A DNA stretch of 64,000 nt from JBFJKD01 sp041600415 (GCA_041600415.1 JBFIKF010000001.1:1-64000), one strand, 5' to 3'; positions 17,398-27,370 are shown, counted from the first letter of the stretch. Program-made: numbers and translations. The notes: generated from the letters alone by a model not told the origin.

Positions 17398-18429
17398 CTA
17401 TGGCAGCAGCGGCGGGGCTTGAAGCCCGCTGCTTTCTGGAAACCCAAACATAATATTCAGATTTTGCACCGCCTGCCCGGAGGCGCCCTTCACCAAATTA
17501 TCGATGACAGACATGACCACCACTTTATTGCCCGCCTGGGGTCGTACGACGCTCAGGCGACACATATTAGAACCGCGCACGCTGCGCGTCTGGGGGTGAG
17601 TACCAGCGGGCAGCACGTCGACAAACGGTTCGGACCGATAACGGCGTTCGTAGAGGTCCTGCAAATCCACTCCAGTATCAAGCAGGGTCGCATACAAGGT
17701 GGCGTGGATACCGCGAATAATCGGTAGCAGATGCGGCACAAATGTTAGCCCTACCGCGCCGCCAGCCAAATCCGCAAGACCCTGCCTGATTTCCGGCAGG
17801 TGCCGGTGACCTGTCGCGCCGTAGGCTTTAAAACTGTCACTGACTTCGGCCAACAGATTGTCGATACTGGCCTGCCGTCCAGCGCCGCTCACGCCGGAAG
17901 CGGCGTTGGCAATCAGGTCGGCAGTGTCGACCAACCCCTTTTCAAGCAGCGGCAGAAATCCCAGCAACACACTGGTCGGGTAGCATCCGGGACAAGCGAC
18001 CAGTTGTGCACCGCGAATTTTTTCGCGATGCAGTTCCGGCAATCCATACACGGATTGGGGAAGCAGTTCGGGACTGCCGTGGGGCTGCCGATACCAGCGC
18101 TCCCAAAGTGCAGCATCGCGGATGCGAAAATCTGCCGACAGGTCGATCACCCGAGCACCGCCTTCGAGAATCGTCGGCGCCATAGCCTGCGCCACACCGT
18201 GGGGAGTAGCAAAGAACACCGCGTCGCAGGCACCCAAACTCGCTGGGTCGGGGGCACAAAATTCCAGATCCAGATAGCCACGCAGGCTGGGAAACAAATC
18301 GGCGACGCGCGCGCCATCTTCACCCCGGGAGGTGATCTGCGTAATTTCGACCTGCGGATGATTTACCAGCAGCCGCAGCAGCTCGGCACCGGTGTAACCG
18401 GTCCCTCCTACGATTCCAACTTTAATCAC
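17398..18429 (-). CDS. argC: N-acetyl-gamma-glutamyl-phosphate reductase
   Basis: This arginine biosynthesis enzyme performs the NADPH-dependent reduction of N-acetyl-glutamyl phosphate. The NADP-binding VGIVGGTGYTGAELL is at the extreme N-terminus, and the catalytic Cys lies in VACPGCYPTSVLLG near residue 147. The frame is open to an ATG at 18462. The GTG at 18429 (VIKVGIVGG) has GGGAAG seven bases upstream and gives 343 residues, the usual size, so it is preferred. It ends nine bases before the coiled-coil protein gene. Confidence 0.93.
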   Translation of the reverse strand: MIKVGIVGGTGYTGAELLRLLVNHPQVEITQITSRGEDGARVADLFPSLRGYLDLEFCAPDPASLGACDAVFFATPHGVAQAMAPTILEGGARVIDLSADFRIRDAALWERWYRQPHGSPELLPQSVYGLPELHREKIRGAQLVACPGCYPTSVLLGFLPLLEKGLVDTADLIANAASGVSGAGRQASIDNLLAEVSDSFKAYGATGHRHLPEIRQGLADLAGGAVGLTFVPHLLPIIRGIHATLYATLLDTGVDLQDLYERRYRSEPFVDVLPAGTHPQTRSVRGSNMCRLSVVRPQAGNKVVVMSVIDNLVKGASGQAVQNLNIMFGFPESSGLQAPPLLP

Positions 18430-18566
18430 GTCAATCTTCCCGTTCGCTATCTTCAATTTCACTGAGAGGCTTATAATACCCCAATAAATAACCGGTTACC
18501 TGCCACTATCCGCAATCACACGTCGGCCGCAACTCCGCGCTAACGTCGACCTGAAGGAAACCGCCC

Positions 18567-18995
18567 ATGGTTCGAGAGTGGCTAGAAGTTCTGCATATCG
18601 TCAGTGTGGTGTGCTGGTTTGCGGCGCTGTTCTATCTGCCGCGCCTGTTCGTATATCACGCCACGGCACAGGACGAGATCGGCATCGAACGCTTTAAAAT
18701 CATGGAGCGTAAACTGTTTCGCGGCATTGCCACACCGGCGATGATCGCCAGCCTCATTTTTGGTGGCGCGTTGTTTAGTTACGCCCCCGACTATTTCCTC
18801 GCCGCGGGCTGGTTTTACACAAAACTCACTATGGTGGCGCTCCTGCTTGGCTACCATTTTTTATGCGGCATTTATTTGCGTCGGTTTCGCGATGATCGCA
18901 ACACGCACAGTCACATTTTCTTTCGGTGGTTTAACGAAGTGCCGGTGGTACTGTTGATTGCTATCGTTGCCATGGTTGTCGTACGTCCGTTTTGA
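18567..18995 (+). CDS. hemJ: Protoporphyrinogen IX oxidase HemJ
   Basis: This 142-residue four-helix membrane protein of the HemJ family oxidises protoporphyrinogen IX to protoporphyrin IX, the step before ferrochelatase. The N-terminal WLEVLHIVSVVCWFAALFYL carries the conserved His, and the FYLPRLFVYH and WFYTKLTMV segments are typical. A good GAAGGAAA site precedes the ATG. It opens a heme-rich stretch (hemL and hemB lie 1.5-4 kb downstream). Confidence 0.9.
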   Translation: MVREWLEVLHIVSVVCWFAALFYLPRLFVYHATAQDEIGIERFKIMERKLFRGIATPAMIASLIFGGALFSYAPDYFLAAGWFYTKLTMVALLLGYHFLCGIYLRRFRDDRNTHSHIFFRWFNEVPVVLLIAIVAMVVVRPF

Positions 18996-18999
18996 GCTG

Positions 19000-20391
19000 A
19001 TGAAATCCACCGCCAGACCTTCCCGCAGCAGCGCGCGCACGCTGGCCATCACCAGCGAACCTATTGGGGCGACCATGTTGCGCCTCACCGCACCGATGAC
19101 GGTGGGCATTATTTCACTGATGCTGCTGGGGTTAGTGGACGCGTATTTCGTCGGTCAGCTCGGCACCGCGCAGCTGGCGGCGCTGGCGTTTACCCTGCCG
19201 GTAACCCACGGGGTCAACAGTATCGGTCTGGGGCTCGGGATGGGCTTGTCCGTGCTGGTATCACGCCTGCTGGGTGAGGATAAGTTCGAGCGCGCGGCGC
19301 GTCTGGTGACCGATAGTCGGCTGCTGGTACTCGGCACCGGCAGCGCCCTGGCAACAGGGCTGTACCTGGGCCTGACCCCGCTGTTTCTGGTAATGGGCGC
19401 CGATGCACAAACTCTCCCCTACATTCTGGACTTTATGGTGCTGTGGCTGCCAGTATTGCCGTTACTATTATTGACTCTCACCGGCAACACCATATTGCGG
19501 GCAGCGGGCAGCCCGACCAAATCGGCCATTTGCCTGGCGGTGGTGGCGGTCCTCAATGGCCTCCTGGATCCCCTGTTGATTTTCGGCGTCGGTCCCTTTC
19601 CAGGCATGGGTATCGCCGGCGCATCGCTGGCCACCGTCATCGCCTGGATGATCACTTATGGGCTGTCCGATTACATGCTCAGCGCCCAGGAAGGATTAAT
19701 TCTGCGTGGCAAATCCCAGTGGTCGCATACGATTGCCAACTGGAAGGCCGTGTTGACCATCGGCATACCGGCCGTCCTGGCTAATTTCACCACCCCCTTT
19801 GCTGCCGCGATTCTCACCGCCATGGTGGCCAAATTTGGCGCTGAGGCGGTTGCCGGTTTCGGTGTCTGCACCCGCGTTGAGGCGCTCGCACTGCTGGTGG
19901 CATTCGCCCTGTCGTCAACGCTACCCATGTTTATTGGCCAGAATATCGGTGCCGGCAAGCATCAACGCGCACAGCGTGCCCTGTTCGGCAGCCTGAAGTT
20001 TACCCTGCTGTTCCAGATCGGCGCCTACCTGTTGCTGGTTTTGCTGGCTGGCAAAATCGCCACTGCATTCAGCGACAACCCGGCAGTTACCGAGATTATT
20101 CGCGACTATCTGTGGATCGTGCCCCTCACCTATGGCGCCCACGCGGTTGTCATTTTGGTGATGGTCTCGCTGAATGTGCTGCACCGTCCGCAGACAGCGC
20201 TGCTCACAACCCTGTTGCGTCTGCTGGTGCTCAATTTGCCCCTGGCCTATATCGGCGGGCAGTGGGGCGGGCCACCGGGCCTGTTTGCCGGATTTGCCCT
20301 TGGCAACCTGCTTTCTGGACTGCTCGCATGGCGGATTATCACCCGGGTCTGGCGGGAAACCATGAGCGCCACGGCGCCCACACACCCGTAA
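19000..20391 (+). CDS. MATE family efflux transporter
   Basis: This is a multidrug/toxin extrusion antiporter of 463 residues with about twelve hydrophobic segments. The start of the domain, TAPMTVGIISLMLLGLVDAY, and the repeat pattern GNTILRAAGSPTKS are family-typical. MATE proteins export cationic drugs in exchange for Na+ or H+; the substrate is not readable from sequence. The longest frame begins at a TTG inside hemJ. The ATG at 19000, four bases past the hemJ stop, is chosen. An ATG at 19075 is also possible. Confidence 0.88.
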   Translation: MKSTARPSRSSARTLAITSEPIGATMLRLTAPMTVGIISLMLLGLVDAYFVGQLGTAQLAALAFTLPVTHGVNSIGLGLGMGLSVLVSRLLGEDKFERAARLVTDSRLLVLGTGSALATGLYLGLTPLFLVMGADAQTLPYILDFMVLWLPVLPLLLLTLTGNTILRAAGSPTKSAICLAVVAVLNGLLDPLLIFGVGPFPGMGIAGASLATVIAWMITYGLSDYMLSAQEGLILRGKSQWSHTIANWKAVLTIGIPAVLANFTTPFAAAILTAMVAKFGAEAVAGFGVCTRVEALALLVAFALSSTLPMFIGQNIGAGKHQRAQRALFGSLKFTLLFQIGAYLLLVLLAGKIATAFSDNPAVTEIIRDYLWIVPLTYGAHAVVILVMVSLNVLHRPQTALLTTLLRLLVLNLPLAYIGGQWGGPPGLFAGFALGNLLSGLLAWRIITRVWRETMSATAPTHP

Positions 20392-20514
20392 CCATGTCAG
20401 TTGACCCTGTGAGTACGCCGACCCCCAGTTTCCATCGGTTGCCCTTGGCCTCGCCGGTGGAGTTCGCGATAATGGCCCACCCTATCTTCGCCCGCCAACA
20501 GTAAAGTATTCCTG

Positions 20515-21795
20515 ATGACTCGATCCGAACAGTTGTTTCACGCCGCGCAGCAACATATTCCCGGCGGTGTTAACTCACCGGTGCGGGCCTTTCGCGCAGT
20601 GGGCGGTACGCCGATTTTTTTTGAGCGTGGGCAGGGCGCTTATCTGTTCGACGCCGACGCTAAACGCTATCTCGACTACGTGCAGTCGTGGGGACCGATG
20701 ATTCTCGGTCACGGCCATCCGGCTGTACTCAGCGCTATTCGCGCTCAACTGGAAAAAGGCCTCTCTTTTGGGGCACCCACCGAACTGGAAACCCGTCTCG
20801 CCGACCGGCTCTGCGCGCTGGTGCCAGGCCTCGACATGGTACGTATGGTCAACTCCGGCACCGAGGCCACCATGAGCGCCATTCGTCTGGCCCGGGGGTA
20901 TACCGGGCGGGACCGAATCATCAAGTTTGAAGGGTGTTACCACGGTCACTCCGACTCGTTGCTGGTGAAGGCCGGCTCCGGCGCACTGACCCTTGGCGTT
21001 CCCAGCTCGCCCGGTGTTCCCGCCGCTCTGGCCGACCTGACCGTCACATTGAGCTACAACGACAGCGCTTCGGTCAAAGAAGCGTTTGCGAAGCTCGGTG
21101 AGCAGGTGGCCTGCGTCATTGTCGAGCCGGTGGCGGGCAATATGAGCTGTATTCCACCGGAACCGGGATTTCTGGAGACCCTCCGCGAGGAGTGCTCCCG
21201 TTACGGTGCCCTGTTGATAGTTGACGAGGTCATGACTGGCTTTCGGGTTGGTCCCCAGGGGGCGCTTGGGCATTACGGCATCGAGGGGGATCTGATCGCC
21301 CTCGGCAAAGTGATTGGCGGCGGTATGCCGGTCGGCGCCTTTGGCGGCAAGCGCGTCATCATGGAGCAGCTCGCCCCCCTGGGCCCGGTGTACCAGGCGG
21401 GCACCCTGTCCGGTAATCCGGTGGCCATGACCGCAGGACTGACAACGCTGGATGAAATTTCCCGGCCGGGTTTTTACCCCGCTATTTTTCACCGCACCGA
21501 GGCACTGGTCAACGGCCTCAGGGAAGGTGCCGCCAGAGCAAACATTCCACTCACCACCAACCATATTGGATCCATGTTCGGGCTGTTTTTCACAACAGAA
21601 ACTAAAGTGAGTAATTACCAGCACGTGATGGCATGCGATACAGCGCGCTTCAATCGTTTTTTCCACGGCATGTTGCGAGAAGGCGTTTACCTGGCCCCCG
21701 CCTGCTACGAAGCGGGATTTATGTCCGCCGCCCACAGCGACGATGATATCGACTATACCCTGCGCGCGGCACAGAAAGTCTTTGGCCAGCTATAA
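20515..21795 (+). CDS. hemL: Glutamate-1-semialdehyde 2,1-aminomutase
   Basis: This 426-residue PLP enzyme converts glutamate-1-semialdehyde to 5-aminolevulinate in the C5 tetrapyrrole pathway. The N-terminal IPGGVNSPVRAFRAVGGTP and the PLP-lysine region LGKVIGGGMPVGAFGG (near residue 265) are characteristic, and the length is standard. It lies between the MATE gene and a Bfd-like ferredoxin, upstream of hemB, the next pathway enzyme. Confidence 0.97.
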   Translation: MTRSEQLFHAAQQHIPGGVNSPVRAFRAVGGTPIFFERGQGAYLFDADAKRYLDYVQSWGPMILGHGHPAVLSAIRAQLEKGLSFGAPTELETRLADRLCALVPGLDMVRMVNSGTEATMSAIRLARGYTGRDRIIKFEGCYHGHSDSLLVKAGSGALTLGVPSSPGVPAALADLTVTLSYNDSASVKEAFAKLGEQVACVIVEPVAGNMSCIPPEPGFLETLREECSRYGALLIVDEVMTGFRVGPQGALGHYGIEGDLIALGKVIGGGMPVGAFGGKRVIMEQLAPLGPVYQAGTLSGNPVAMTAGLTTLDEISRPGFYPAIFHRTEALVNGLREGAARANIPLTTNHIGSMFGLFFTTETKVSNYQHVMACDTARFNRFFHGMLREGVYLAPACYEAGFMSAAHSDDDIDYTLRAAQKVFGQL

Positions 21796-21932
21796 CTAAA
21801 CGCCCTCACCTGACGGAACAACCAGGGATCAGAACAGGCTAACAGGCCAGGCACAAAAGGTATTCAATATGTTTCTTGTCCCTTATACGAACAGTCACGT
21901 CGCGGACGGCTATGTCCTTCTCCGAGGATAAG

Positions 21933-22109
21933 ATGGTGTGCGTATGCCGCAACCTGCGACGGCGGGAGCTGGTGGACACAATCGGTGTCCGCGGTCTACA
22001 CACTTTTGATCAGGTTCGCGATAGCACCGGTGCCGGCAACGCCTGTGGCTTATGCTGGCAGCAGGTTGAGCAGTTATTGAGGGAAATCGCCGCCGATCCA
22101 GGTTCTTAA
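21933..22109 (+). CDS. Bfd-like (2Fe-2S) protein
   Basis: This small protein (58 residues from the ATG at 21933) has the four-cysteine BFD pattern: MVCVCRN at the start and TGAGNACGLC near residue 35. Bacterioferritin-associated ferredoxins donate electrons to mobilise iron from bacterioferritin; other BFD domains act in assimilatory reductases. The open frame extends upstream through ATG 21912 to TTG 21876. The chosen ATG has GAGG five bases before it, and the Cys pattern then starts at residue 3, as in known Bfd. It sits between hemL and hemB, so an iron supply role for heme synthesis is plausible. Confidence 0.78.
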   Translation: MVCVCRNLRRRELVDTIGVRGLHTFDQVRDSTGAGNACGLCWQQVEQLLREIAADPGS

Positions 22110-22273
22110 CTCGCCGCCCCATCTGGCGTTAATGGCCGCAGTCCCACGCTGGCCAGCACCCTGAAGCGCCTGGGGCGCATTGTGAACCAGGTATTAATTA
22201 TGCGTGGTGCGGCGAATTTTCGTATGATGGCTCATCGACGGACGGGGCTATCCGACACCCCTGAGGAACACAC

Positions 22274-23299
22274 ATGAGCTGGCAATTTACCCGTGGCGCC
22301 TATCCGACCACCCGCCTGCGGCGCAACCGCAGCGCAGAGTTTTCCCGTCGTCTGGTGCGCGAACACCGGCTGACAACGGACGACCTGATCTATCCGGTGT
22401 TTGTGATCGAAGGAGTCAAGCAGCGCGATTCAATTGCGTCCATGCCGGGCATCGACAGACTGTCCGTCGACCTGCTGGTGGAGGACGCCCGCACCTGGGC
22501 GGATCTGGGTATTCCCGCAGTGGCTCTGTTCCCAGTGGTCGCAGCAGATAAAAAGAGTCTCGAAGCAGAAGAATCCTGGAACCCCGAGGGACTGGCCCAG
22601 CGCGCGGTGCGCGCACTCAAAGCGGCTTTGCCGGAGCTGGGGGTTATCACCGACGTGGCCCTCGACCCCTTTACCGTGCACGGGCAGGACGGCATCATCG
22701 AAAGCACCGGCGATCACAAGGGCTACGTACTGAACGACATCACTATCGCTGCGCTGGTGAAGCAGGCCCTGTCCCACGCGCGAGCTGGCGCGGACATGGT
22801 GGCGCCGTCCGACATGATGGATGGCCGGATTGGCGCCATCCGTCGCGCGCTGGAAGACCACGGCCATCCCAACACCAAAATTTTAGCGTACGCCGCCAAG
22901 TATGCTTCCAGCTACTACGGCCCGTTCCGGGATGCGGTGGGTTCGGCGGATAACCTCAAGGGCGGTAACAAGTACAGCTACCAGATGGACCCGGCCAATA
23001 GCGACGAAGCATTGCACGAGTGCGCACTGGATCTGGCGGAAGGCGCGGATATCATCATGGTAAAGCCGGGCATGCCATATCTCGACGTGGTGCGCCGGGT
23101 GAAAGACGAACTGCGTGCGCCCACGTTTGCCTATCAGGTCAGCGGTGAATACGCCATGCACATGGCGGCCTTCGAGCGCGGCTGGCTGGATAAGAACGCG
23201 GTAATACTGGAATCCCTGCTGGCCTTCAAGCGCGCTGGCGCCGATGCCATCCTCACCTACTTTGCGGTGCAGGCGGCACAGCTCTTGCGCGCCAAATAA
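22274..23299 (+). CDS. hemB: Delta-aminolevulinic acid dehydratase (porphobilinogen synthase)
   Basis: This 341-residue enzyme condenses two 5-aminolevulinates to porphobilinogen. The Schiff-base lysines lie in LAYAAKYASSYYG and DIIMVKPGMPYLD. The metal-site loop reads DVALDPFTVHGQDG, with Asp in place of the zinc-ligating cysteines, so it is the Mg-dependent Pseudomonas-type enzyme. GAGGAA precedes the ATG. Together with hemL and hemJ it makes this a heme-synthesis neighbourhood. Confidence 0.97.
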   Translation: MSWQFTRGAYPTTRLRRNRSAEFSRRLVREHRLTTDDLIYPVFVIEGVKQRDSIASMPGIDRLSVDLLVEDARTWADLGIPAVALFPVVAADKKSLEAEESWNPEGLAQRAVRALKAALPELGVITDVALDPFTVHGQDGIIESTGDHKGYVLNDITIAALVKQALSHARAGADMVAPSDMMDGRIGAIRRALEDHGHPNTKILAYAAKYASSYYGPFRDAVGSADNLKGGNKYSYQMDPANSDEALHECALDLAEGADIIMVKPGMPYLDVVRRVKDELRAPTFAYQVSGEYAMHMAAFERGWLDKNAVILESLLAFKRAGADAILTYFAVQAAQLLRAK

Positions 23300-23328
23300 A
23301 AGCTCGCGCCGGCTTCGATATTACATCC

Positions 23329-24375
23329 ATGTCCGATCCAGTGCGCTTACTCGTGCCACACCTTCAGCCAACCGCAGAGTCTGGCGCGAATACGTTGTTG
23401 GTGGCCGATGAAAATCTGGTGGCCAGTGATTTTGCGGACGTGCCGACGCAAACGCTGGTGGTCTGCAACCGGGCCGACGTTGCCGCTCACGCGGACCGTG
23501 CTGGCTTGACGGTCCTGTTTAACGATTTCGATTTCTCGGCACTGCCAACGGCAAGTTTTACCTGCATTGCTTATCGCATTTCCAAAGAAAAAGCGGTTAC
23601 CCACCACGTTATCAACCAGTCCCGTCGCCTGCTGCGCCGGGGCGGCTCCCTGGTGCTGAGTGGCGCCAAGAAAGAAGGGTTGAAAACCTATGCACGCAAA
23701 GCCGCCGACTATCTGGGGGACGCGGCACAGATAGACAAGCAGGGTCACTGGTATCTGGCGCAGGCCAGCAACACTGGCGCCAGTGATCTGCCGCCGTTAG
23801 CGGACCAAGATTACCCGCGCCTACGCCCCGCCGTACACGAAGGCGACACAGTTTTTTTCAGCAAGCCCGGCATGTACGGCTGGGACAAAATTGACCGCGG
23901 CAGCGCGTTACTCGCCGCTGCGCTGGAAGGCTTCCGCGCAACCCTGCCGTTATCTCCACTCACGCTGCTCGATCTGGGTTGTGGCTACGGCTACCTGTCC
24001 GTGCGGGCTGCGCAACTTGGCGTTGCACGCCTGGTCGCCACCGACAATTGCGCGGCGGCGGTGACAGCGTGCCAACGCAATTTCACAGAATTCGGTATCG
24101 TCGGCGAGGTGGTGGCCGCCGACTGCGCCGACGCCATCACCGAAAAATTCGCTGCCGTGGTTTGTAATCCGCCTTTTCACCAGGGCTTTGCAACAGATAC
24201 TCAGCTACTGGAGAAATTTCTCGCCACCACAAGGCGGCTGTTGCGGCCCCCGGGGGGCGCACTGTTTGTGGTGAACGAGTTTGTACCGCTGGAAAAACGT
24301 GCTGGGGCGCTATTTCAATCCGTTGAAATTGTATCTCGCGCGCACGGCTTTAAAGTTATTATGCTGACCGATTAA
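23329..24375 (+). CDS. RsmC-like rRNA (guanine-N2)-methyltransferase
   Basis: This is a 348-residue class I SAM methyltransferase with a degenerate N-terminal half and a catalytic C-terminal half. The SAM-binding motif is LLDLGCGYGYLSVRAAQLG, and the catalytic base-binding motif NPPFHQG lies near residue 280. This layout is that of RsmC/RlmG, which methylate exocyclic N2 of guanine in 16S or 23S rRNA. It starts 30 bases after hemB and may be cotranscribed with it. The exact target (G1207 for RsmC) is inferred. Confidence 0.82.
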   Translation: MSDPVRLLVPHLQPTAESGANTLLVADENLVASDFADVPTQTLVVCNRADVAAHADRAGLTVLFNDFDFSALPTASFTCIAYRISKEKAVTHHVINQSRRLLRRGGSLVLSGAKKEGLKTYARKAADYLGDAAQIDKQGHWYLAQASNTGASDLPPLADQDYPRLRPAVHEGDTVFFSKPGMYGWDKIDRGSALLAAALEGFRATLPLSPLTLLDLGCGYGYLSVRAAQLGVARLVATDNCAAAVTACQRNFTEFGIVGEVVAADCADAITEKFAAVVCNPPFHQGFATDTQLLEKFLATTRRLLRPPGGALFVVNEFVPLEKRAGALFQSVEIVSRAHGFKVIMLTD

Positions 24376-24465
24376 GTGCACACCGTGGCACAGATCACGG
24401 GAGCAACTCAACCGACCCAACAGGCTGTAGAATTGCCACCACATCGGATTCAATTAATGTTCGAA

Positions 24466-24939
24466 TCAACGCGGGCTGGCTTGGATTTGTCCCAGCACCT
24501 GCTGTAACCTGCCGCGCACGCCACTGTCCGACCCGCTAAATGCAATACCCTTGCGCACTAATTGCTCGGCAAGATTAAGCTGTGCCTGGGCGAGGTAGCT
24601 ACTGGCGAGCACCAGATAGACCTCCGGATTGCGAGCATCAAGTCGCTGCGCACGCTCCGCCACCGCAATCGCCGCATCGTAATTATCCCTGTGGTAATGG
24701 CCCCAGGCATCCTGCAGTAATCCCGCAACCGCCGCCGCGGCGGGATCCACTTTTTCCTGCTGGGGAATGATTTGCACCGGCGGCGGGAGAGGGCGCTCGG
24801 TGCGCTCCGGGGGCGGCGTATCCATGGGTGGTGGCGGCACCCGCGTGGGTTCGCCATGGGGCGTTGGAAACGGGGCGCAGGCCGCGACCATCAGCGCCAT
24901 AGCAGCCACCAACACACCCTTAAAACGGCTATTCATCAT
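24466..24939 (-). CDS. TPR lipoprotein, LpoP-like PBP1b activator candidate
   Basis: This 157-residue lipoprotein has a signal peptide ending in lipobox VAAC (Cys 21), a Pro-rich flexible stretch (residues 25-60), and a C-terminal tetratricopeptide region (NPEVYLVLASSYLAQAQ). It begins four bases after the PBP1b stop. In P. aeruginosa the TPR lipoprotein LpoP is encoded directly behind ponB/mrcB and activates PBP1b from the outer membrane. The same gene order and architecture support that role here, by inference. Confidence 0.75.
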   Translation of the reverse strand: MMNSRFKGVLVAAMALMVAACAPFPTPHGEPTRVPPPPMDTPPPERTERPLPPPVQIIPQQEKVDPAAAAVAGLLQDAWGHYHRDNYDAAIAVAERAQRLDARNPEVYLVLASSYLAQAQLNLAEQLVRKGIAFSGSDSGVRGRLQQVLGQIQASPR

Positions 24940-24943
24940 GCTA

Positions 24944-27265
24944 TTACCAGTTCAAAATGCCTTTTAGCCAGTCTACAACATCGGGCGTCTGACGACGATA
25001 ACAGGGGCTGTGTAGTTGCGGTTCACTGCCTGTCACAAACGGCAGATAATGGGCCCCTGCGCAGCCTTCTTCGGTAAGGCTACCGCTGTCGGGATCAACC
25101 CAGTGATAAACCACGCCTTCTGGTCGGGTAAAGGGAAACGGCTGATTGTCCAGTCGCGCCATCAGCTCCGCCCACACCTTCAGTGCACCCGTACCGCCGG
25201 TGACAGGCATTTTTTCGTTGTCGTCCCTGCCCATCCAGACCACGCTGAGGTAGTTGCCGCTATAACCAGAGAACCAGCTGTCCCGCTGCCCGTTGGAGGT
25301 GCCGGTCTTACCCGCCACCACCATGCGCTGTGGCAGCGAGCGATACACCCCCTTTCCGGTACCTTCGCGCACCACCGACTGGAGCGCGTAGTGCAGTAAA
25401 TGCATAGTTTGAGAAGAGAAGCGTTGCTCGACGTTATAGGGATAGCGTTTTAAGGGTTGATTATCGACAGTGTAGACCGAATTTATAGCCCTCAATGGTG
25501 TGTAAAAACCATCCGCCGCTATGGTGTGATAGATTCCCGCCACATCGAGGGGCGTCATGGTCACGCCACCGAGGGTCAGCGCAGGCACTGCGGGCAGTGG
25601 CTGCTGGTAACCCAGTCGCCGCACAACGTCCACCACGGCGGGCACGCCCAACTCCATGCCCAACCGCGCCGTAGCCTGATTGTAGGATTGCGCCAGGGCG
25701 CGATATAAGGGGACTTCGCCGTGGCTGGTGCGATCGTAATTGCGCGGCTCCCAGGGCTCATGACCTGCGATCGGGAAGGACACCGGGGCGTCGCTGATCA
25801 GGGTTCCCAGGGTGTATCTGCGCGGCTGCTCCAGGGCTGCCAGGTAAACCGCGGGCTTTAACGTAGAGCCCACCGAGCGGGACGCATCGAGGGCCCGATT
25901 AAATCCCGCGAAGCCTGCCTGGCGTCCGCCCGTCAGCGCCAGTACGTCGCCGGTGCCAACGCGCACCACCACCGCCGCCGTCTCCAGTGTATTTTTTTCG
26001 AGACGGTAATCTCGCTCCACGGCGCTGATCTGTGCTTTTACACTCTCCTCGAGTTCCCGTTGCACCTGGGGATCAAAATTAGTAAATACCCGCAACCCTT
26101 CATTGCGTAAATCCTGATCCTGATAGTCTTCCCGCAATTGTCGTTTGACCAGATCAAGGTAAGCGGGGAACGGGTTGCTGTCCGTCCCCGGGTGAGCGGA
26201 AATACCCAAAGGTGCCCGCTCGGCGCGGGCAGCCTGTTGCGCGTCGATCAGCTGGCGCTGCGCCATGATATTAATGACCAGATTACGGCGCTGCAGCGCC
26301 CGCTCGCCATTGCGCCACGGGTCATAATAGGATGCGCCCTTGACCATCCCCACCAGCAGGGCCACCTGGTGAATATCCAGTTCCCGCAAGGGCTGACGAA
26401 AATAGTGCTGACTGGCAAGACCAAAACCATGGATGGCGCGCTTACCGGCCTGACCGAGATACACCTCGTTGATGTAGGTTTCGAGAATCTCGGTTTTGCT
26501 GTAATGCCATTCCAGCAAAATCGCCATCACTGCTTCGAGGGCCTTGCGCGACAGGGTACGCCGGTTGTTAAGGTAAAAATTTTTGACCAGCTGTTGAGTA
26601 ATGGTACTGCCGCCCTGGGCCATTTTCCCGCTGCGCAGGTTACTCAGCATGGCGCGGCTAATGCCCTTTAGCGAAATTCCGTGGTGGCGGTAGAACTCCC
26701 GATCTTCGACGGCAATCAGCGCGTCCGCCAGATGTGGGGGTAGTTGTTCCATACGCACCGGTATACGGTCTTCGACCTGTTCGGGATAGATGCCGCCGAT
26801 CAGTAGCGGCTCCAGCCGCACCAGCGCCAGAGGTTGGCCCTGCTGATCGGTTAATCGGGCCAGGGTACCACCGTTAAAAGTCGCGGCGACAAAGCGCGCC
26901 GTTTCATCTCCGTCCCAGAAGCGAAACGCGCGCAGATACAGTTGCACCTGATTGCCGCTAACACGGTACTCGCCCGCACTATTAACGGTGCTGGAGGAGC
27001 GATAGCCAAGCTGCTGCAGCTCCCACACAAAACGCTCCTGGCGCAGGGCTTGTCCGGGATAGAGGTCCAGCGACCGACTGTAAACGTGGGCGGGTAAGGC
27101 CCACTTGCTGCCGGTAAATTTGGCGCGGATCAACAGGTCGAGAAGAACCACGCCAACCGATGCGACAATAATTCCCAGTAGCGTGCCGATGACCAACCAG
27201 CGCCACCAGCGCCCCGGGGATTTGCGCCCGCGTTTAGTGCGTTTTCTTTTTCTGCCAGCAGCCAA
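24944..27265 (-). CDS. mrcB: Penicillin-binding protein 1B
   Basis: This is a 773-residue bifunctional class A PBP. A Lys/Arg-rich cytoplasmic tail and one transmembrane segment (about residues 20-45) are followed by a UB2H-type regulatory domain, then GT51 transglycosylase with catalytic Glu in VEDREFYRHHG (about 185) and GGSTITQQLVKN. The transpeptidase has SxxK in SVGSTLKP (about 465), SYNQ, and KTGTSNGQRDSWF (about 653). It polymerises and crosslinks peptidoglycan. It is followed by the LpoP-like lipoprotein, its probable activator, and is divergent from the PfkB kinase gene. Confidence 0.95.
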   Translation of the reverse strand: MAAGRKRKRTKRGRKSPGRWWRWLVIGTLLGIIVASVGVVLLDLLIRAKFTGSKWALPAHVYSRSLDLYPGQALRQERFVWELQQLGYRSSSTVNSAGEYRVSGNQVQLYLRAFRFWDGDETARFVAATFNGGTLARLTDQQGQPLALVRLEPLLIGGIYPEQVEDRIPVRMEQLPPHLADALIAVEDREFYRHHGISLKGISRAMLSNLRSGKMAQGGSTITQQLVKNFYLNNRRTLSRKALEAVMAILLEWHYSKTEILETYINEVYLGQAGKRAIHGFGLASQHYFRQPLRELDIHQVALLVGMVKGASYYDPWRNGERALQRRNLVINIMAQRQLIDAQQAARAERAPLGISAHPGTDSNPFPAYLDLVKRQLREDYQDQDLRNEGLRVFTNFDPQVQRELEESVKAQISAVERDYRLEKNTLETAAVVVRVGTGDVLALTGGRQAGFAGFNRALDASRSVGSTLKPAVYLAALEQPRRYTLGTLISDAPVSFPIAGHEPWEPRNYDRTSHGEVPLYRALAQSYNQATARLGMELGVPAVVDVVRRLGYQQPLPAVPALTLGGVTMTPLDVAGIYHTIAADGFYTPLRAINSVYTVDNQPLKRYPYNVEQRFSSQTMHLLHYALQSVVREGTGKGVYRSLPQRMVVAGKTGTSNGQRDSWFSGYSGNYLSVVWMGRDDNEKMPVTGGTGALKVWAELMARLDNQPFPFTRPEGVVYHWVDPDSGSLTEEGCAGAHYLPFVTGSEPQLHSPCYRRQTPDVVDWLKGILNW

Positions 27266-27370
27266 GTTGGTACTCCACCTGTTTTTTGTCGAAGCAGCGC
27301 GATGCGCATTTTACGCGGGCTGCAAAGCCGGGGATAATACCTGTCTTTGCAATTCAGAATAACCAGCCCT

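Noticed and set aside
20575..21735. 386-codon minus-strand frame
   Set aside because: It is antisense to hemL, which has complete diagnostic motifs; a long antisense frame is common in GC-rich genes.
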